DNA from: Saussurea involucrata
Lineage: Eukaryota > Streptophyta > Magnoliopsida > Asterales > Asteraceae
Length of the DNA stretch: 64,000 nucleotides
NCBI GenBank assembly: GCA_033807775.1
Contig: CM066319.1
Coordinates: 161,138,983-161,202,982, forward strand
Direction of reading: 5' to 3'
Of this stretch, positions 31,535 through 42,404 are shown one piece after another (positions within the stretch are counted from its first letter, which is position 1; every line of letters starts with the position of its first letter). A program made the position numbers and the translations under genes. The notes beneath the pieces were generated by a model. That model saw only the letters and a program-made list of their open reading frames with translations. It was not told the origin of the DNA and did no database searches.

Positions 31535-33537
31535 CAATTCAATAGGTAACAATGAGAGAACCTCTTCTTGTGGTCGTTTATAGTCGACCGGATATCTCCC
31601 GGAGATCAACTCCATGAACAAAATCCCGAAACTATAAACATCACTTCTCTCGTTTACCATCCCCGTACTTGCATATTCCGGAGCAACATAGCTGCAAGGA
31701 GAACGAGTAATATATGAATAGCCGTATCTGAAAAGCGTATTTAAACGCCAAAAAAGGCGTCTCTAAAAGTGTTTAATGTACACTTTCAGAACATTCCCTA
31801 AAACATTTAGCTACCCTAATATATAGAAGCTGTTTGACAGAAATGAAAAGTTTCTCTAAAACCTTTAAAAAAAACTTTTTTGGACTTTCGGACGTTGTCG
31901 TCCAAAAGTGTGGGTGTGTGTACGAGTGAGATAAAGAGAGACCGACCCCAATGTGCCCATCACACGGGTTGTAATGTAGCTCCGATCTGCGCCAAGAAGC
32001 TTGGCTAATCCAAAATCGGAAACCTTTGGGTTCCAAGACTTATCGAGTAAGATGTTACTTGATTTTATATCACGATGAACTACCTTTGGTTCAAGTCCCT
32101 CGTGAAAATAAGTTAACCTGCGTTTTTAAGACAAATCCATGATCAACAACCACTACAACAAAATCGACTTCATAAGACGCCAAATATGTCTAAATGTCCT
32201 GGTAGACTGTTTTATAAAACCAAACAATTGTGCGTCCTATATAAAGTCAATAAAATAGAATGTTATGGGTGCGATCATACCAGCACTAATGCACATGATC
32301 CCATAAGAACTCCGCAGTTAAAATAGGATGTAAGAACTTCTTTCAGCGTCCTTAAAAGTTTTTCAGGACACTATTGAAATAAAATGTCCTATTAGCTTTT
32401 TACAGAACATTACACATTTCAAATAATGTCATGTAAAAATACTAATAGGACGTTTTATTTCAAAATTGATGCCCAAATCTTATTGTAACATAAATGGCAA
32501 GACGCACAATTGTTTGATCATATAACTGAATGCCTGTAAAGCAGTCTATTAGAATATTTAGACATATTTGACTGACGGCCTATAAAACTGATTCGCTACA
32601 AAACAAGAGGTTTTAGGGCGTAAATGGATTACGCTTTTGCTATCCCGATGATGATTTTCATACGAATTTCCCAAGTAAGAGGACTACAAGGCCCTACATC
32701 ACCATGAACCCATTGCTCCAAATTCCCATTATTCACATACTCATAAACAAGAATCCTGAAACAAGCATTCGAAATCATGATCAAATTAGGTTAAAGAATA
32801 CTTGAATTCTATTAGAATGAACACAATATTGGGCCAAATGAAAAAGGGTACCTGTGTGCTCCTTCTGCACAAAAACCTAGCAATCTCAATAGATTCCTAT
32901 GCCTAACTCTACCAATTGCTTCAACTTCAACTTCAAATTCCTTCTCAGCTTGTCCTCTAAACAGAATTACAAACAAATTCGATATCAACTGAACATAAAA
33001 CACTGAAGAATTTGAAGAAAAAAATGACCTGTTGTTGAGCAAATTCTTGACGGCAACTTGAGTTTTATTAGTGTGGAGAAGACCATGGTAAACAATGCCA
33101 TAACCTCCTTGACCAATCACATTCTCAGATGCAAATCCATTGGTGGCCGCTTCAAGGTCTCTTAATGTATACCAATGGCCCCATCCCAAATGAGAAACCT
33201 CGGGACCTACAGCTCCAGCTCCGGCCATTTGGATGTGGAATCTGGGGAGGTAATGTTGTTCGTGGTGTTTTAGCAATGCTTGGTTTTCTATGGTGGATAA
33301 TCGGTGGGTTTCTTGGAAGGTAGTTGGAGGAGTGATTGAATTGGGATTGGGGGTGATTTCTCCGGCGACTATTGGGATCGAAACTTGTTGGGTGTGGGAT
33401 GTGGATCTGTTGGTGAACCAGAGGGAGAGGAGGAAAAGCAGGAGGACGAAGAGAGCGCCGGCGGAAACACCGAGTACAATCCATAAGTGAAGTCCGAAGA
33501 TTGAGGTTTGGGTGGAGTCGGAGAGATGGTAGCTCAT
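30424..33537 (-). CDS. Receptor-like serine/threonine kinase, 7 exons
   Basis: Exons (high to low): 33537-33029, 32956-32852, 32755-32633, 32117-31947, 31691-31562, 31094-30882, 30507-30424; all junctions are GT-AG and keep frame, giving 444 residues. Seen: one membrane helix (about 16-41) after a very short N-terminus; a kinase domain with Gly-loop GQGGYGIVYHG (142-152), Lys164 in VAVKNLL, HRDIKSSN (Asp262), DFG (280-282) and APEY. All catalytic residues are present. It resembles the plant family with short ectodomains typified by Arabidopsis At1g01540 (membrane-bound, partners unknown). The last exon, with residues ending EKQTTR, is easy to miss because the frame stays open past the exon 6 donor to a TAG at about 30864. 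The 5' flank holds a TA microsatellite and a MITE. Confidence 0.92.
31491..31532. repeat. TA microsatellite in kinase intron 5
   Basis: About 40 bp of uninterrupted TA dinucleotide repeat lies in the intron between exons 5 and 6 of the kinase gene. It is probably polymorphic. Confidence 0.9.
32149..32605. repeat. Inverted repeat in kinase intron 3, possible CACTA MITE
   Basis: The left part starts CACTACAACAAAATCG, like a CACTA terminus. About 100 bp of it (with CCAAACAATTGTGCGTCCT) returns in inverse orientation at 32505-32600 (GACGCACAATTGTTTG). Internal TAGGACGTTTTATTTC blocks are also inverted. No matching TGTAGTG right end was found, so the class is uncertain. Confidence 0.45.
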
Positions 33538-33597
33538 GAATTTTGGGAATTTCAGTGAGATTGATTGAAGAAGATCCAGAATCTCACACAACACGCT

Positions 33598-33598
33598 A

Positions 33599-33657
<59 letters not shown>
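33598..33657. repeat. AC/AT/AG compound microsatellite in the kinase leader
   Basis: ACACAC, ATATAT and AGAGAG runs follow each other about 60-120 bp upstream of the kinase ATG, probably in or near the 5' UTR. Confidence 0.85.
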
Positions 33658-33658
<1 letters not shown>

Positions 33659-33782
33659 TAAATTACGTCTTTAGTCCCTGTGGTTTGTGTTTTGGCATCA
33701 GGATCGAAAATATAAATGAAATGCAAACCGTAGGACTAAAACCAAAATTTTGAAACCACAGGGATAAAATCCGTAATTTTTA
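33658..33782. mobile_element. Small foldback MITE beside the kinase promoter
   Basis: The left arm TTTAGTCCCTGTGGTTTG and the right arm GAAACCACAGGGATAAAA are inverted copies, extended by AAATTACG / CGTAATTT. It abuts the microsatellite, as expected for an element that inserts in TA repeats. At about 125 bp it is wholly non-coding. Confidence 0.6.
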
Positions 33783-34685
33783 AAAGCAGTTCCAGTCTCA
33801 TAGAAAGGTTGTTGCCTTATCAAGATGTGTTCCTTCCTTTGACCCATTTTCCGATTTATTAGTGTTGTCCCCCTTGCGTTTCGATGGCACCTTACTCCAA
33901 CCTGAGCTATGCAACAACGAGATCGTCCTTGGTCCTTGTCGGATGTGCTTGACGGTCCCCCATAATACGCTCACTTGGGGACTTCTTACTCCAACTGTTC
34001 CAAGAGTGTCCGCTAGTTGAACCGCGTCCGGTAGACTCATATGATTTTATAACAACGATCAACACAAGGGTGTCCGGATGACTTGGTTCCCAACCTCAGG
34101 TCGCGGTTAAAGTCGTGTGAATCACATGCGATTTTACATGTGATTTTAGTGTAAAATCACATGTGATTCAACCATTTTCTTATTCTCTTATTTAGTTATT
34201 GTTCTAGTATGAAACTGACTCTTTTTCTATATATACATACACGAGCACGTAAATTAAACAAAAAAACATGAGAATGGTTAAATCAAATGTGATTTTACAT
34301 TAAACTTAAGTGTAAAATCACATGTGATTATGGATAATCATAACCGCGAGTTAGGTCATGGCCAATTAGTTTGCTCACCCTTGCATTGACCGTGTTCCGT
34401 TATCGCATGTGATTTCAATGCAAAGTCACATGTGATTTGAATGTTCTCGTCTTCTTTTATTTTGACCATGTTTTTGTAATTTTGTTTCATTCTTTATCTC
34501 TCTCTATAGAGGAGGTTTAAATAACATATTATTCATACAAACCAATCATAAAATATTTATGCAAATGATGATGGTTTATTTATTTTTGATTTGAATATTT
34601 ATGAAAGATGATTAGAGTTTATTAACTATGGTCAATGCTTTATATTAGAAACAATCGAGATATTTATGAAATCAAATATTTATTA
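33783..34685. other. Intergenic DNA with ACATGTGATTT foldback
   Basis: No gene is seen. At 34112-34335 the motif AAATCACATGTGATT and its variants recur in both orientations with flanking GATTCAACCATTTTC / GAATGGTTAAATC arms, so it is a foldback repeat. Related words occur near 34400-34440 and 39540-39640, on both sides of the Copia element. Confidence 0.5.
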
Positions 34686-34690
34686 CAGTA

Positions 34691-35789
34691 TGTTAGACAA
34701 CCTAGGGGGGGTAAGGTTGTATTTAAAATCTTTTACTTTCAAAAATTCTTTTACAAATAAATATAGTACAGAAACAGTATAAATAAATCAGAGTATACAA
34801 ATAATAAATATACAACAATTATATAAACAGATATAATTAAAAGCACAGCGGAATAAATAAAGAGATAAGGGATAGAGATACTTGACACAGAGATTTACTG
34901 ATTTACCACCAACTGTGATAAACCAGCAGCCGAGACACTTCTCGACACGATCCAATAAATGTATTCTTTACGGTAGAACACAAACCAAATACAAAGGAAT
35001 TTGTAATAGTTTCTCAAGCCTCTGCTATGAGATAAACAGGATCACACACCCGTTATTCAAATACTTACAAGAGGAGTATAACTCACAATGGGTAATCACT
35101 CTTGTATAATATCTCACACTTGGATATTTAAAAAATATTTTATATTAAAAGAGAGAGCTGAGAGAATGGTGTTGTTGCTGCTTATTGTTGTTTGTGTGGT
35201 CTACTCTTTCTTCACCATCAGCATGCAAATATATAGCATGAAGCTTCCAACGGATATGTGCATCCGCGGTATACCGCCAAATGCACGCGGTATACCGTGC
35301 AGTAATAGTACACTGACACTCCAACGGCTCTCATGCAAAGTTGACTGGAATACGTACCCGCGGTATACCGGCTAGGACTCACGGTATACCGGCGTCAGAA
35401 AAAAAGACTTCCAACCAATCAGAGATGCACACCGAGCTTGCCGCGGTATACCGGCTGAACACCCGCGGTATACCGGCGTCAGAAAGTGGTTGCAGAAACA
35501 GTACGCATGGCAGATACTTCTAGAACCAAAATTTCTTATTTAAAATATTATTTAAAGGGTTTTTAGAAATATCCAAGTGGTATATTATTTTAGGGTGATT
35601 ATCATTATTAGATATAAACAATGATGACGACGTAAAGCACCAGTCTTGAACTCTTCAGATAAAATCTTCGTGTTCTTCAAGAACTGCACACTTGGATTAA
35701 ATTGTTAGATAAACAATAATACGGTGTGTTTGTAATCATCAAAATAAATATATATAAATATATAGAGATGTGGTACACTTGCACCAACA
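34691..35789 (-). repeat. 3' LTR of the gag-only Copia element
   Basis: It starts TGTTAGACAACC and ends TTGCACCAACA. It contains six copies of the palindrome CGGTATACCG or a one-base variant (35264-35475). Apparent ORFs of 60-95 codons inside it are chance and recur identically in the other LTR. Confidence 0.95.
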
Positions 35790-36140
35790 ATCTCCCCCTT
35801 TTTGATGATGACAAACACAACCGCTAAGCATGAGCATATGCGGTTTCTCTCCCCCGTTTGTCGAAACAAAAAGGGTCAAGAAAGACGGTATGCTTCCTCT
35901 CGAGAGATGCTCCCCTCAAAATATGCATATAATTGAGAGAGCATAATCTCATAGGTAAAGATAATAAAACGCTCCCCCTCAAATTAATAACGATATTAAA
36001 TTGATGATTTTATAAAATTTGAGGGATAAAATAAGCATAATAAATGACATGAAACAAAATAACCAAAAAGAAACACTTGCACCAAAACGGATCTTAAGGC
36101 TTCGATTTTCGGTTAATTTTATGTGATTAAAAAAAAATCA

Positions 36141-36322
36141 CTACGTATTATGACCTCGTCAGGTAACCACGTATTATAACCTCGGCAGGTAACCACGTAT
36201 TATAACCTCGGCAGGTAACCACGTATTATAACCTCGGCAGGTAACCACGTATTATAACCTCGGCAGGTAACCACGTATTATAACCTCGGCAGGTAACCAC
36301 GTATTATAACCTCGGCAGGTAA
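36141..36322. repeat. 26 bp minisatellite, seven copies
   Basis: Seven tandem units of exactly 26 bp, each containing GTATTATAACCTCGGCAGG, fill 182 bp between the gag stop and the 3' LTR. Six are identical and only the first differs at a few bases. It is head-to-tail with no spacers. Confidence 0.95.
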
Positions 36323-36467
36323 CACCTACAAAAGGCAAAGAATATTTTTGTGGTACCCTTTTCTTATGGGTCCTTTTAACAGTTAGTATAAAACATAAAC
36401 TGCAAAAAAAAGAACATGTTGTCGACATAAAATAAAATACGACAACATACAATCCACAAAAATTTGT

Positions 36468-37676
36468 TTAAAACCACAAACGCATCCCACCGGGATTGTC
36501 AACATTAAACATTCCTTTCGGAATCCATTTTCTAACCATTTTTATTTTACGATCGTATTTATCATAGACGTAAAATGAAGCATGCAAATTTACATTATTC
36601 TTTGGTCTAGAAAATTTGCTATTATACATGCAAGCATACGGTTTCCTCGGCATATAATTCACATTATTCATTTTGGATACATACGGAGGTTTTCTCGTAT
36701 CAACTTTAGGAGATGCAAAAAATCTTTTAATGGGTTTACACGAACATTTATCAACACATGTATCGGAACCAATGCCTTTACGACAATTTATACGATTAGG
36801 CATATTTAGCATTTTAAGCACTTTATCATTGCTACTATTAAAAGCATTTGCTAATAAATCATCCTTTTCATACGAATCACATTTTCCTTTTAAACATGCA
36901 ATCTCATTCTCAAGAATATCACATTTTGCACAAATAATATTTTCATGTGACTTTTTATTTAAGCATGCAATTTCTTTATTTAGAGCATCACATGATTTGC
37001 AAATAATATTTTCGCATGCTTTCTTTTCTAAAGTGATAACTTTATCATTTAACTCATTTTTGATTTTATTATCACATGCAATGGTTTGTTTACAATTATT
37101 CAACTCATTTTGACATAATAATAATTCTTCTTTTAATTTAGCATTCTCATTTTTATAACTATTTACGAGAACAATCAATTTTTGAAAAGAGACATTTAAC
37201 ATATCAATATCATCATCGTTATCACTACAACTAGAATAACTTGAGTATGAAGTACATACCTCTTTCTCGCAGTCGACGATGAGACAAGTTTCTTCATTTC
37301 TTTGATCTCGGGTTTCGTCTCTCTTTTCTTTTGAGTTTTCACCATAGGTGATGTTCAAGTTCTCCCAAATATCACGAGCAGTTTCAAAGAGATAAACACG
37401 CTCAATATCATCGTTAGTAAGAACCGAAAAGAGAAAATTTTTGGCTTCATAATTTAAACAATAATTAGCCTCATCTTCGTCGGACCATTCCGAGCTAGGT
37501 TTTTCAACAACTTTGTTGTTTTGAAATTTTGTGGGTTTGAAATTTCCTTTAATAATAATATCCCAAATTTTTTGATTTATCCCACGAACATAACGTTCAA
37601 AAGAATTTGCCCAAAGATCAAAATTTTCGAAATCAATAAGAAGAGATTTAGAAAACCAAGTATTTTGTTGAGCCAT
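36468..37676 (-). CDS. Gag protein of the gag-only Copia element
   Basis: The ATG at 37676 (MAQQNTWFSKSLLID), just after the PBS, starts a 402-residue ORF. Seen: a UBN2/DUF4219-type Copia gag (LWANSFERYVRGINQKIWD; ETARDIWENLNITYG), then an Asp/Ser stretch, Cys-containing helical repeats (KACENIICKSCDALN, KSHENIICAKCDILE) and an end in VRKWIPKGMF, the point where related gag-pol proteins pass into protease. Internal parts of a full gag appear deleted after NITYGENSKE, and no standard CCHC knuckle is left. Gag packages RNA in virus-like particles. The extra frame ahead of this ATG reads through the PBS into the LTR and is not coding. Confidence 0.88.
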   Translation of the reverse strand: MAQQNTWFSKSLLIDFENFDLWANSFERYVRGINQKIWDIIIKGNFKPTKFQNNKVVEKPSSEWSDEDEANYCLNYEAKNFLFSVLTNDDIERVYLFETARDIWENLNITYGENSKEKRDETRDQRNEETCLIVDCEKEVCTSYSSYSSCSDNDDDIDMLNVSFQKLIVLVNSYKNENAKLKEELLLCQNELNNCKQTIACDNKIKNELNDKVITLEKKACENIICKSCDALNKEIACLNKKSHENIICAKCDILENEIACLKGKCDSYEKDDLLANAFNSSNDKVLKMLNMPNRINCRKGIGSDTCVDKCSCKPIKRFFASPKVDTRKPPYVSKMNNVNYMPRKPYACMYNSKFSRPKNNVNLHASFYVYDKYDRKIKMVRKWIPKGMFNVDNPGGMRLWF

Positions 37677-37741
37677 AACAAAAACGGATTTAAAAAAAAA
37701 ATTAAATAGACGATTTTTGAAAGCCCCGCTCTGATACCAAA

Positions 37742-38840
37742 TGTTAGACAACCTAGGGGGGGTAAGGTTGTATTTAAAATCTTTTACTTTCAAAAATTCT
37801 TTTACAAATAAATATAGTACAGAAACAGTATAAATAAATCAGAGTATACAAATAATAAATATACAACAATTATATAAACAGATATAATTAAAAGCACAGC
37901 GGAATAAATAAAGAGATAAGGGATAGAGATACTTGACACAGAGATTTACTGATTTACCACCAACTGTGATAAACCAGCAGCCGAGACACTTCTCGACACG
38001 ATCCAATAAATGTATTCTTTACGGTAGAACACAAACCAAATACAAAGGAATTTGTAATAGTTTCTCAAGCCTCTGCTATGAGATAAACAGGATCACACAC
38101 CCGTTATTCAAATACTTACAAGAGGAGTATAACTCACAATGGGTAATCACTCTTGTATAATATCTCACACTTGGATATTTAAAAAATATTTTATATTAAA
38201 AGAGAGAGCTGAGAGAATGGTGTTGTTGCTGCTTATTGTTGTTTGTGTGGTCTACTCTTTCTTCACCATCAGCATGCAAATATATAGCATGAAGCTTCCA
38301 ACGGATATGTGCATCCGCGGTATACCGCCAAATGCACGCGGTATACCGTGCAGTAATAGTACACTGACACTCCAACGGCTCTCATGCAAAGTTGACTGGA
38401 ATACGTACCCGCGGTATACCGGCTAGGACTCACGGTATACCGGCGTCAGAAAAAAAGACTTCCAACCAATCAGAGATGCACACCGAGCTTGCCGCGGTAT
38501 ACCGGCTGAACACCCGCGGTATACCGGCGTCAGAAAGTGGTTGCAGAAACAGTACGCATGGCAGATACTTCTAGAACCAAAATTTCTTATTTAAAATATT
38601 ATTTAAAGGGTTTTTAGAAATATCCAAGTGGTATATTATTTTAGGGTGATTATCATTATTAGATATAAACAATGATGACGACGTAAAGCACCAGTCTTGA
38701 ACTCTTCAGATAAAATCTTCGTGTTCTTCAAGAACTGCACACTTGGATTAAATTGTTAGATAAACAATAATACGGTGTGTTTGTAATCATCAAAATAAAT
38801 ATATATAAATATATAGAGATGTGGTACACTTGCACCAACA
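37742..38840 (-). repeat. 5' LTR of the gag-only Copia element
   Basis: By eye it is identical to the LTR at 34691-35789, including the six CGGTATACCG-type palindromes (38315-38526). Identity over 1.1 kb implies a very recent insertion, unless gene conversion has acted. Confidence 0.95.
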
Positions 38841-38845
38841 CAGTA

Positions 38846-39060
38846 GATAGATGACTGAGATTAAGTTGCATGGTTTGTATATGAAACTCTCTCTCTCTCT
38901 CCCTCTATATATATAGTTCCGTTGCAAACCTAACTTCTGTTATGAATAGAGGAACAAACGAGATCGCGCCAGGTAGCCAGATGTTCACTTAATATTCGTT
39001 ACGAATGTTATAAAAAGTTCATGTGCATTATTCATGATGAATGAGGACAAAAGAGAGACA
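38846..39060. other. Short intergenic flank
   Basis: Unremarkable DNA with a CTCTCTCT/TATATATA simple repeat near 38886-38920. Nothing else is seen. Confidence 0.5.
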
Positions 39061-39068
39061 CATGTTAG

Positions 39069-39422
39069 CCGGGGCGGATCTATTTGATAGTTAAGGGGAA
39101 GGGCCCCCGTGAAAAAGAAAAAAATGAAAATTTTAGGGTAAAAACTTGGATTTTTAGCTTTATATCTTAATGCCCCCTAGTAATTTTTCGTCCGGGACCC
39201 CATCAACCAAAAAAAGTGGTTCAAAATCAACCAAAAAAACAAAATTTAACTCTTGAACCCGACTAAAAACCCAAAAAAAAACCTTGAAATCGACAAAAAA
39301 ACTTAAAAATTCCCAAAATCAACCAAAAAAACCCTCAAAATGTTGGATTTAAGCTAAAAATACACCGAACAACTTTACAGCCATTTAAGCTAAAGGTGCC
39401 CCCCACCAGGGATCCGCCACTG
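39069..39422. mobile_element. hAT MITE with 8 bp target duplication
   Basis: The ends CCGGGGCGGATCTA and GGGATCCGCCACTG are inverted repeats of the GGGCGGA type common in plant hAT elements. A perfect 8 bp duplication, CATGTTAG (39061-39068, 39423-39430), flanks it. The interior is A-rich with repeated CCAAAAAAAC words and no coding capacity. Confidence 0.85.
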
Positions 39423-39430
39423 CATGTTAG

Positions 39431-39893
39431 ACTCTCGTTTGTCCCCGATTCACTACGAAAATCAAGTTTGCAACTAAGTTATCCTCTCTCAAGCCAAGTC
39501 GTCCATGCATTAACCGTGTTCCGAATAACATGTAATTTCAGTATAAAATCATGTGTGATGACGGTTCTCATATTCTTTAATCATATGAAATCATGTGTGA
39601 TGACGGTTCTCATATTCTTTAATCATATGCGACCTTTTAGTATATATACAGTGTATATATAAGGTGCATATCTGAATTTTTTTAATATGTGAAATTGTAT
39701 ACGTATAAAATTGCAAGAGGGTTTCAGTGGGTTTGGAATGGATCGGCTTTTTAGAGTATTTTTATATTCTTTAAAAATGAGATTTCTAGGAGTTTTATTC
39801 TAATTTTTCTTTTAAAACCTTGTTTAGAATAGAGAAAGTATGAAATAAAGGGTGAAATTCTTTAAATATGAACTCTTAAAAATAATCAATATA
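39431..39893. other. Intergenic DNA with a 50 bp tandem duplication
   Basis: No gene is seen. A unit containing GTGTGATGACGGTTCTCATA is duplicated in tandem at about 39549-39635. Confidence 0.5.
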
Positions 39894-41015
39894 TCAATAT
39901 ATATATAAAGGAGAATGTGGTAGAGAGAGTTAAGGAGAAGCCTCCATTGAGGCTTTAAAATTTTTTTAGAGTTTTGATTTTTTTAAAAGAAAATGTTGTA
40001 TTAATTGTTTACAACCTTTCATTCTCTTTTGTATTTTTTTGTTTATATATTTTTTTATCTTTTAGTAGGCTAACAATGCTTATAAATCAAAAATATTTTT
40101 AACATTGTATGTTTTTATTTATTTATATTTTATGGATAACCTAACAATACTTATAAATCAAAACTTATTTTTATCTTTTAGTAGGTTAACAATGCTTATA
40201 AATCAAAAATATTTTTAATATTGTATGTTTTTATTTATTTATATTTTTATGGATAACCTAACAATACTTATAAATCAAAACTTATTTAATAAAACTTATT
40301 TTTTTATTTATTTAATTTTTGTTTTTCTTAACAAGTTAACAATCAATATATATATATATATATAATGGAGAATATGGTAGAGAGAGTTAAAGAGAAGTCT
40401 TCATTAAGGCTTTAGAATTTTGTTAGAGTTTTGATCGTTTTTAAAAGAAAATGTTGAATTAATTGTTTACAACCTTTCATTCTCTTTTGTATTTTTTTGT
40501 TTATATTTTTTTTATCTTTTAGTAGGCTAACAATGCTTATAAATCAAAAATATTTTTAATATTGTATGTTTTTATTTATTTACATTTTTATAGATAACCT
40601 AACAATACTTATAAATCAAAACTTATTTTTATTTTTTAGTAGGCTAACAATGCTTATAAACCAATATTTTTAATATTGTATGTTTTTATTTATTTACATT
40701 TTTATGGATAACCTAACAATACTTATAAATCAAAACTTATTTAATAAAACTTATTTTTTTTATTTATTTAATTTTTGTTTTTCTTAATAAGTTAACGATG
40801 ATTATAAATCAAAACTTTTAAATTATTTTATTTTTAGTAAGATTTATACCAATATTTGTATTCTTTCTTTTAGTAAGCTAACAATACTTATTTTAATAAA
40901 TTATGTTTTTTAAGTAAGATAACAACTGCTTTTAAATCAATTTTTGTTAGTAAAATATATTAATCTTTATAATAATATTTGTATTCACCGTGCAAGGCGG
41001 GGTGTTGTTATCTAG
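39894..41015 (+). mobile_element. Non-autonomous Helitron with doubled 5' part
   Basis: It starts A|TCAATATATATA (39894) and ends CCGTGCAAGGCGGGGTG...ATCTAG|T (41015), the Helitron TC start and CTAG end between A and T. A second TC-type start with the same following sequence (GGAGAATATGGTAGAGAGAG) lies at 40343, so the first 450 bp is duplicated. The interior is AT-rich with repeated AACAATACTTATAAATCAAA words. No Rep/helicase gene is present. The 3' hairpin is weaker than usual. Confidence 0.55.
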
Positions 41016-41200
41016 TTACTTATGGAAGAAAATAATTATTTTATTCTTTCTATCAATGATTTTTTTTGAAATTAAATGTATATAAGAGATATTAAATATT
41101 TAATAATATAATTCATATTATAATCTCTATAGTAGAGAAGCTGTTGGAGATTAACATAATTTTCTTTTCGGAGATTTTAACTTTAATCCTCTATTTCTAA

Positions 41201-41552
41201 GAGCATCTCCAACAACTTCTCCAAAATGGAGAATCAAAAGCCAAAATCTCTAAAAAAAAATACATGCATCTCCAACAGATTCCCCATTTTAGAGAAAAAA
41301 AACATTGATTATAATATTAAAATACTTCATTCATCTATTAAATTATTTCTCTCTCTTCATATTTATTTTCAAGGTTTTTGATTGGTACTCTCACATGGTA
41401 ATCATTTTTTGAGTGATCTCCATATTTGGAGAAAAAACCATTTTCTCTCTTATTTTCTCCATTTTGGAGATAATTTTGGAAAAGCTGTTGGAGCAAAAGT
41501 AGAGCCCAAAATCCTTATATTCTTCAAAATGGGGAAGCTCCTAGAGATGCTC
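41201..41552. mobile_element. Tourist-like MITE (352 bp)
   Basis: GAGCATCTCCAACAAC on the left and CTAGAGATGCTC on the right are inverted ends, flanked by TAA (41198-41200, 41553-41555). A near relative lies at 42704-43004. It is non-coding. Confidence 0.85.
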
Positions 41553-41555
41553 TAA

Positions 41556-42404
41556 GAATCTGTGTTTCCCTTTCCAACTGTTAACGTTAACGTTCTGTTA
41601 TCTTGTGTCTACACTTTATACGGAGTTCTTTGTTTTCATTTTTTTTACAATAAATACGTTTATTTATCAACTGTGTAAATTATCAAAATTTTAGTATAAA
41701 ATAAAAAATTGTAAAATTGATATAATTTTTTATAAAATAAATATTTGAACACAAATTACTAAAAATGGCAAATTGATTCGTCTTTTTTTTTCTTTCTAAA
41801 AAACTAACCGAACAAACAAAGATACTATAGTCCATAAGTATAACAGATTATTGAATCGATCCTTAAGGTGTTGAAAAATCAATCCTTCAGACTTCATACT
41901 TCATTAATCGATTAAAAGGGGTGAGAACCAATAAGGATCGATTGAGAGAAAGGAACATTTAAGGTTAACTGATTGAGAAACACCATTGTTGAGAACAATG
42001 AGAGGCAAATAGGGGTTGGTTTACCTCTTATTAGATAAGAGAACGGTAAGACACAAGTAACTTTGAAAATTTGAAAAAAACAAACAGACTGAACAGCCCT
42101 ACCTCTTACCGAATCAGATATAAGAGGTTGTTAAGAGATTTAAAAAAAGAGGCCTTAGCCCTCGACAAGCAGTTGGCCACGTGATTTGTGACGCAATGTG
42201 TGTGTGTATATATACACGAACGTATTCACAAAATCAAGTTCAATGATTACAGATTTTCATTTGGAGACGGAGCGAAAACCAATTATTGAAACATTGAAAA
42301 CTATATAACATACCAATGGTATTTGAACAAAAATCTAACATTATTATTATGTAGATTTGATGAAAGCAGCCATGGTTATTTGCAGCATTATTACTTGCAG
42401 GCCC
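41556..42404. other. Downstream flank of NAPRT
   Basis: AT-rich DNA with a MITE-like repeat around 42000-42150 (ACCTCTTATTAGATAAGAG and an inverse CTCTTACCGAATCAGATATAAG). The stretch from about 42300 is probably the 3' UTR of NAPRT. No other gene is recognised. Confidence 0.45.

Larger units (their letters stand above)
34691..38840 (-). mobile_element. Young gag-only Copia retrotransposon (4150 bp)
   Basis: Two LTRs of 1099 bp (34691-35789 and 37742-38840) look identical by eye, with a constant offset of 3051 bp. A 5 bp duplication, CAGTA (34686-34690, 38841-38845), flanks it. PBS GCTCTGATACCA (37728-37739, complement of the Met-tRNA primer site) lies next to the right LTR and a polypurine tract (complement of TCTCCCCCTTTTT) next to the left, so it reads on the minus strand. 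The 1952 bp interior has a gag ORF but no protease, integrase or RT. Pol must be supplied in trans. Confidence 0.95.

Noticed and set aside
34882..35523. Three ORFs of 60-95 codons, repeated exactly at 37933-38574
   Set aside because: They lie wholly within the Copia LTRs; one hydrophobic ORF looks like a signal peptide but has no family, and the repeat is explained by LTR identity.
36141..36322. CRISPR-like array of seven 26 bp repeats
   Set aside because: The units are directly adjacent with no spacers and lie inside a plant retrotransposon; it is a minisatellite.
36468..37793. Longer 441-residue version of the Copia gag
   Set aside because: Its first 39 residues read through the PBS into the LTR; the ATG at 37676, with the usual MAQQ-type start, is the real one.
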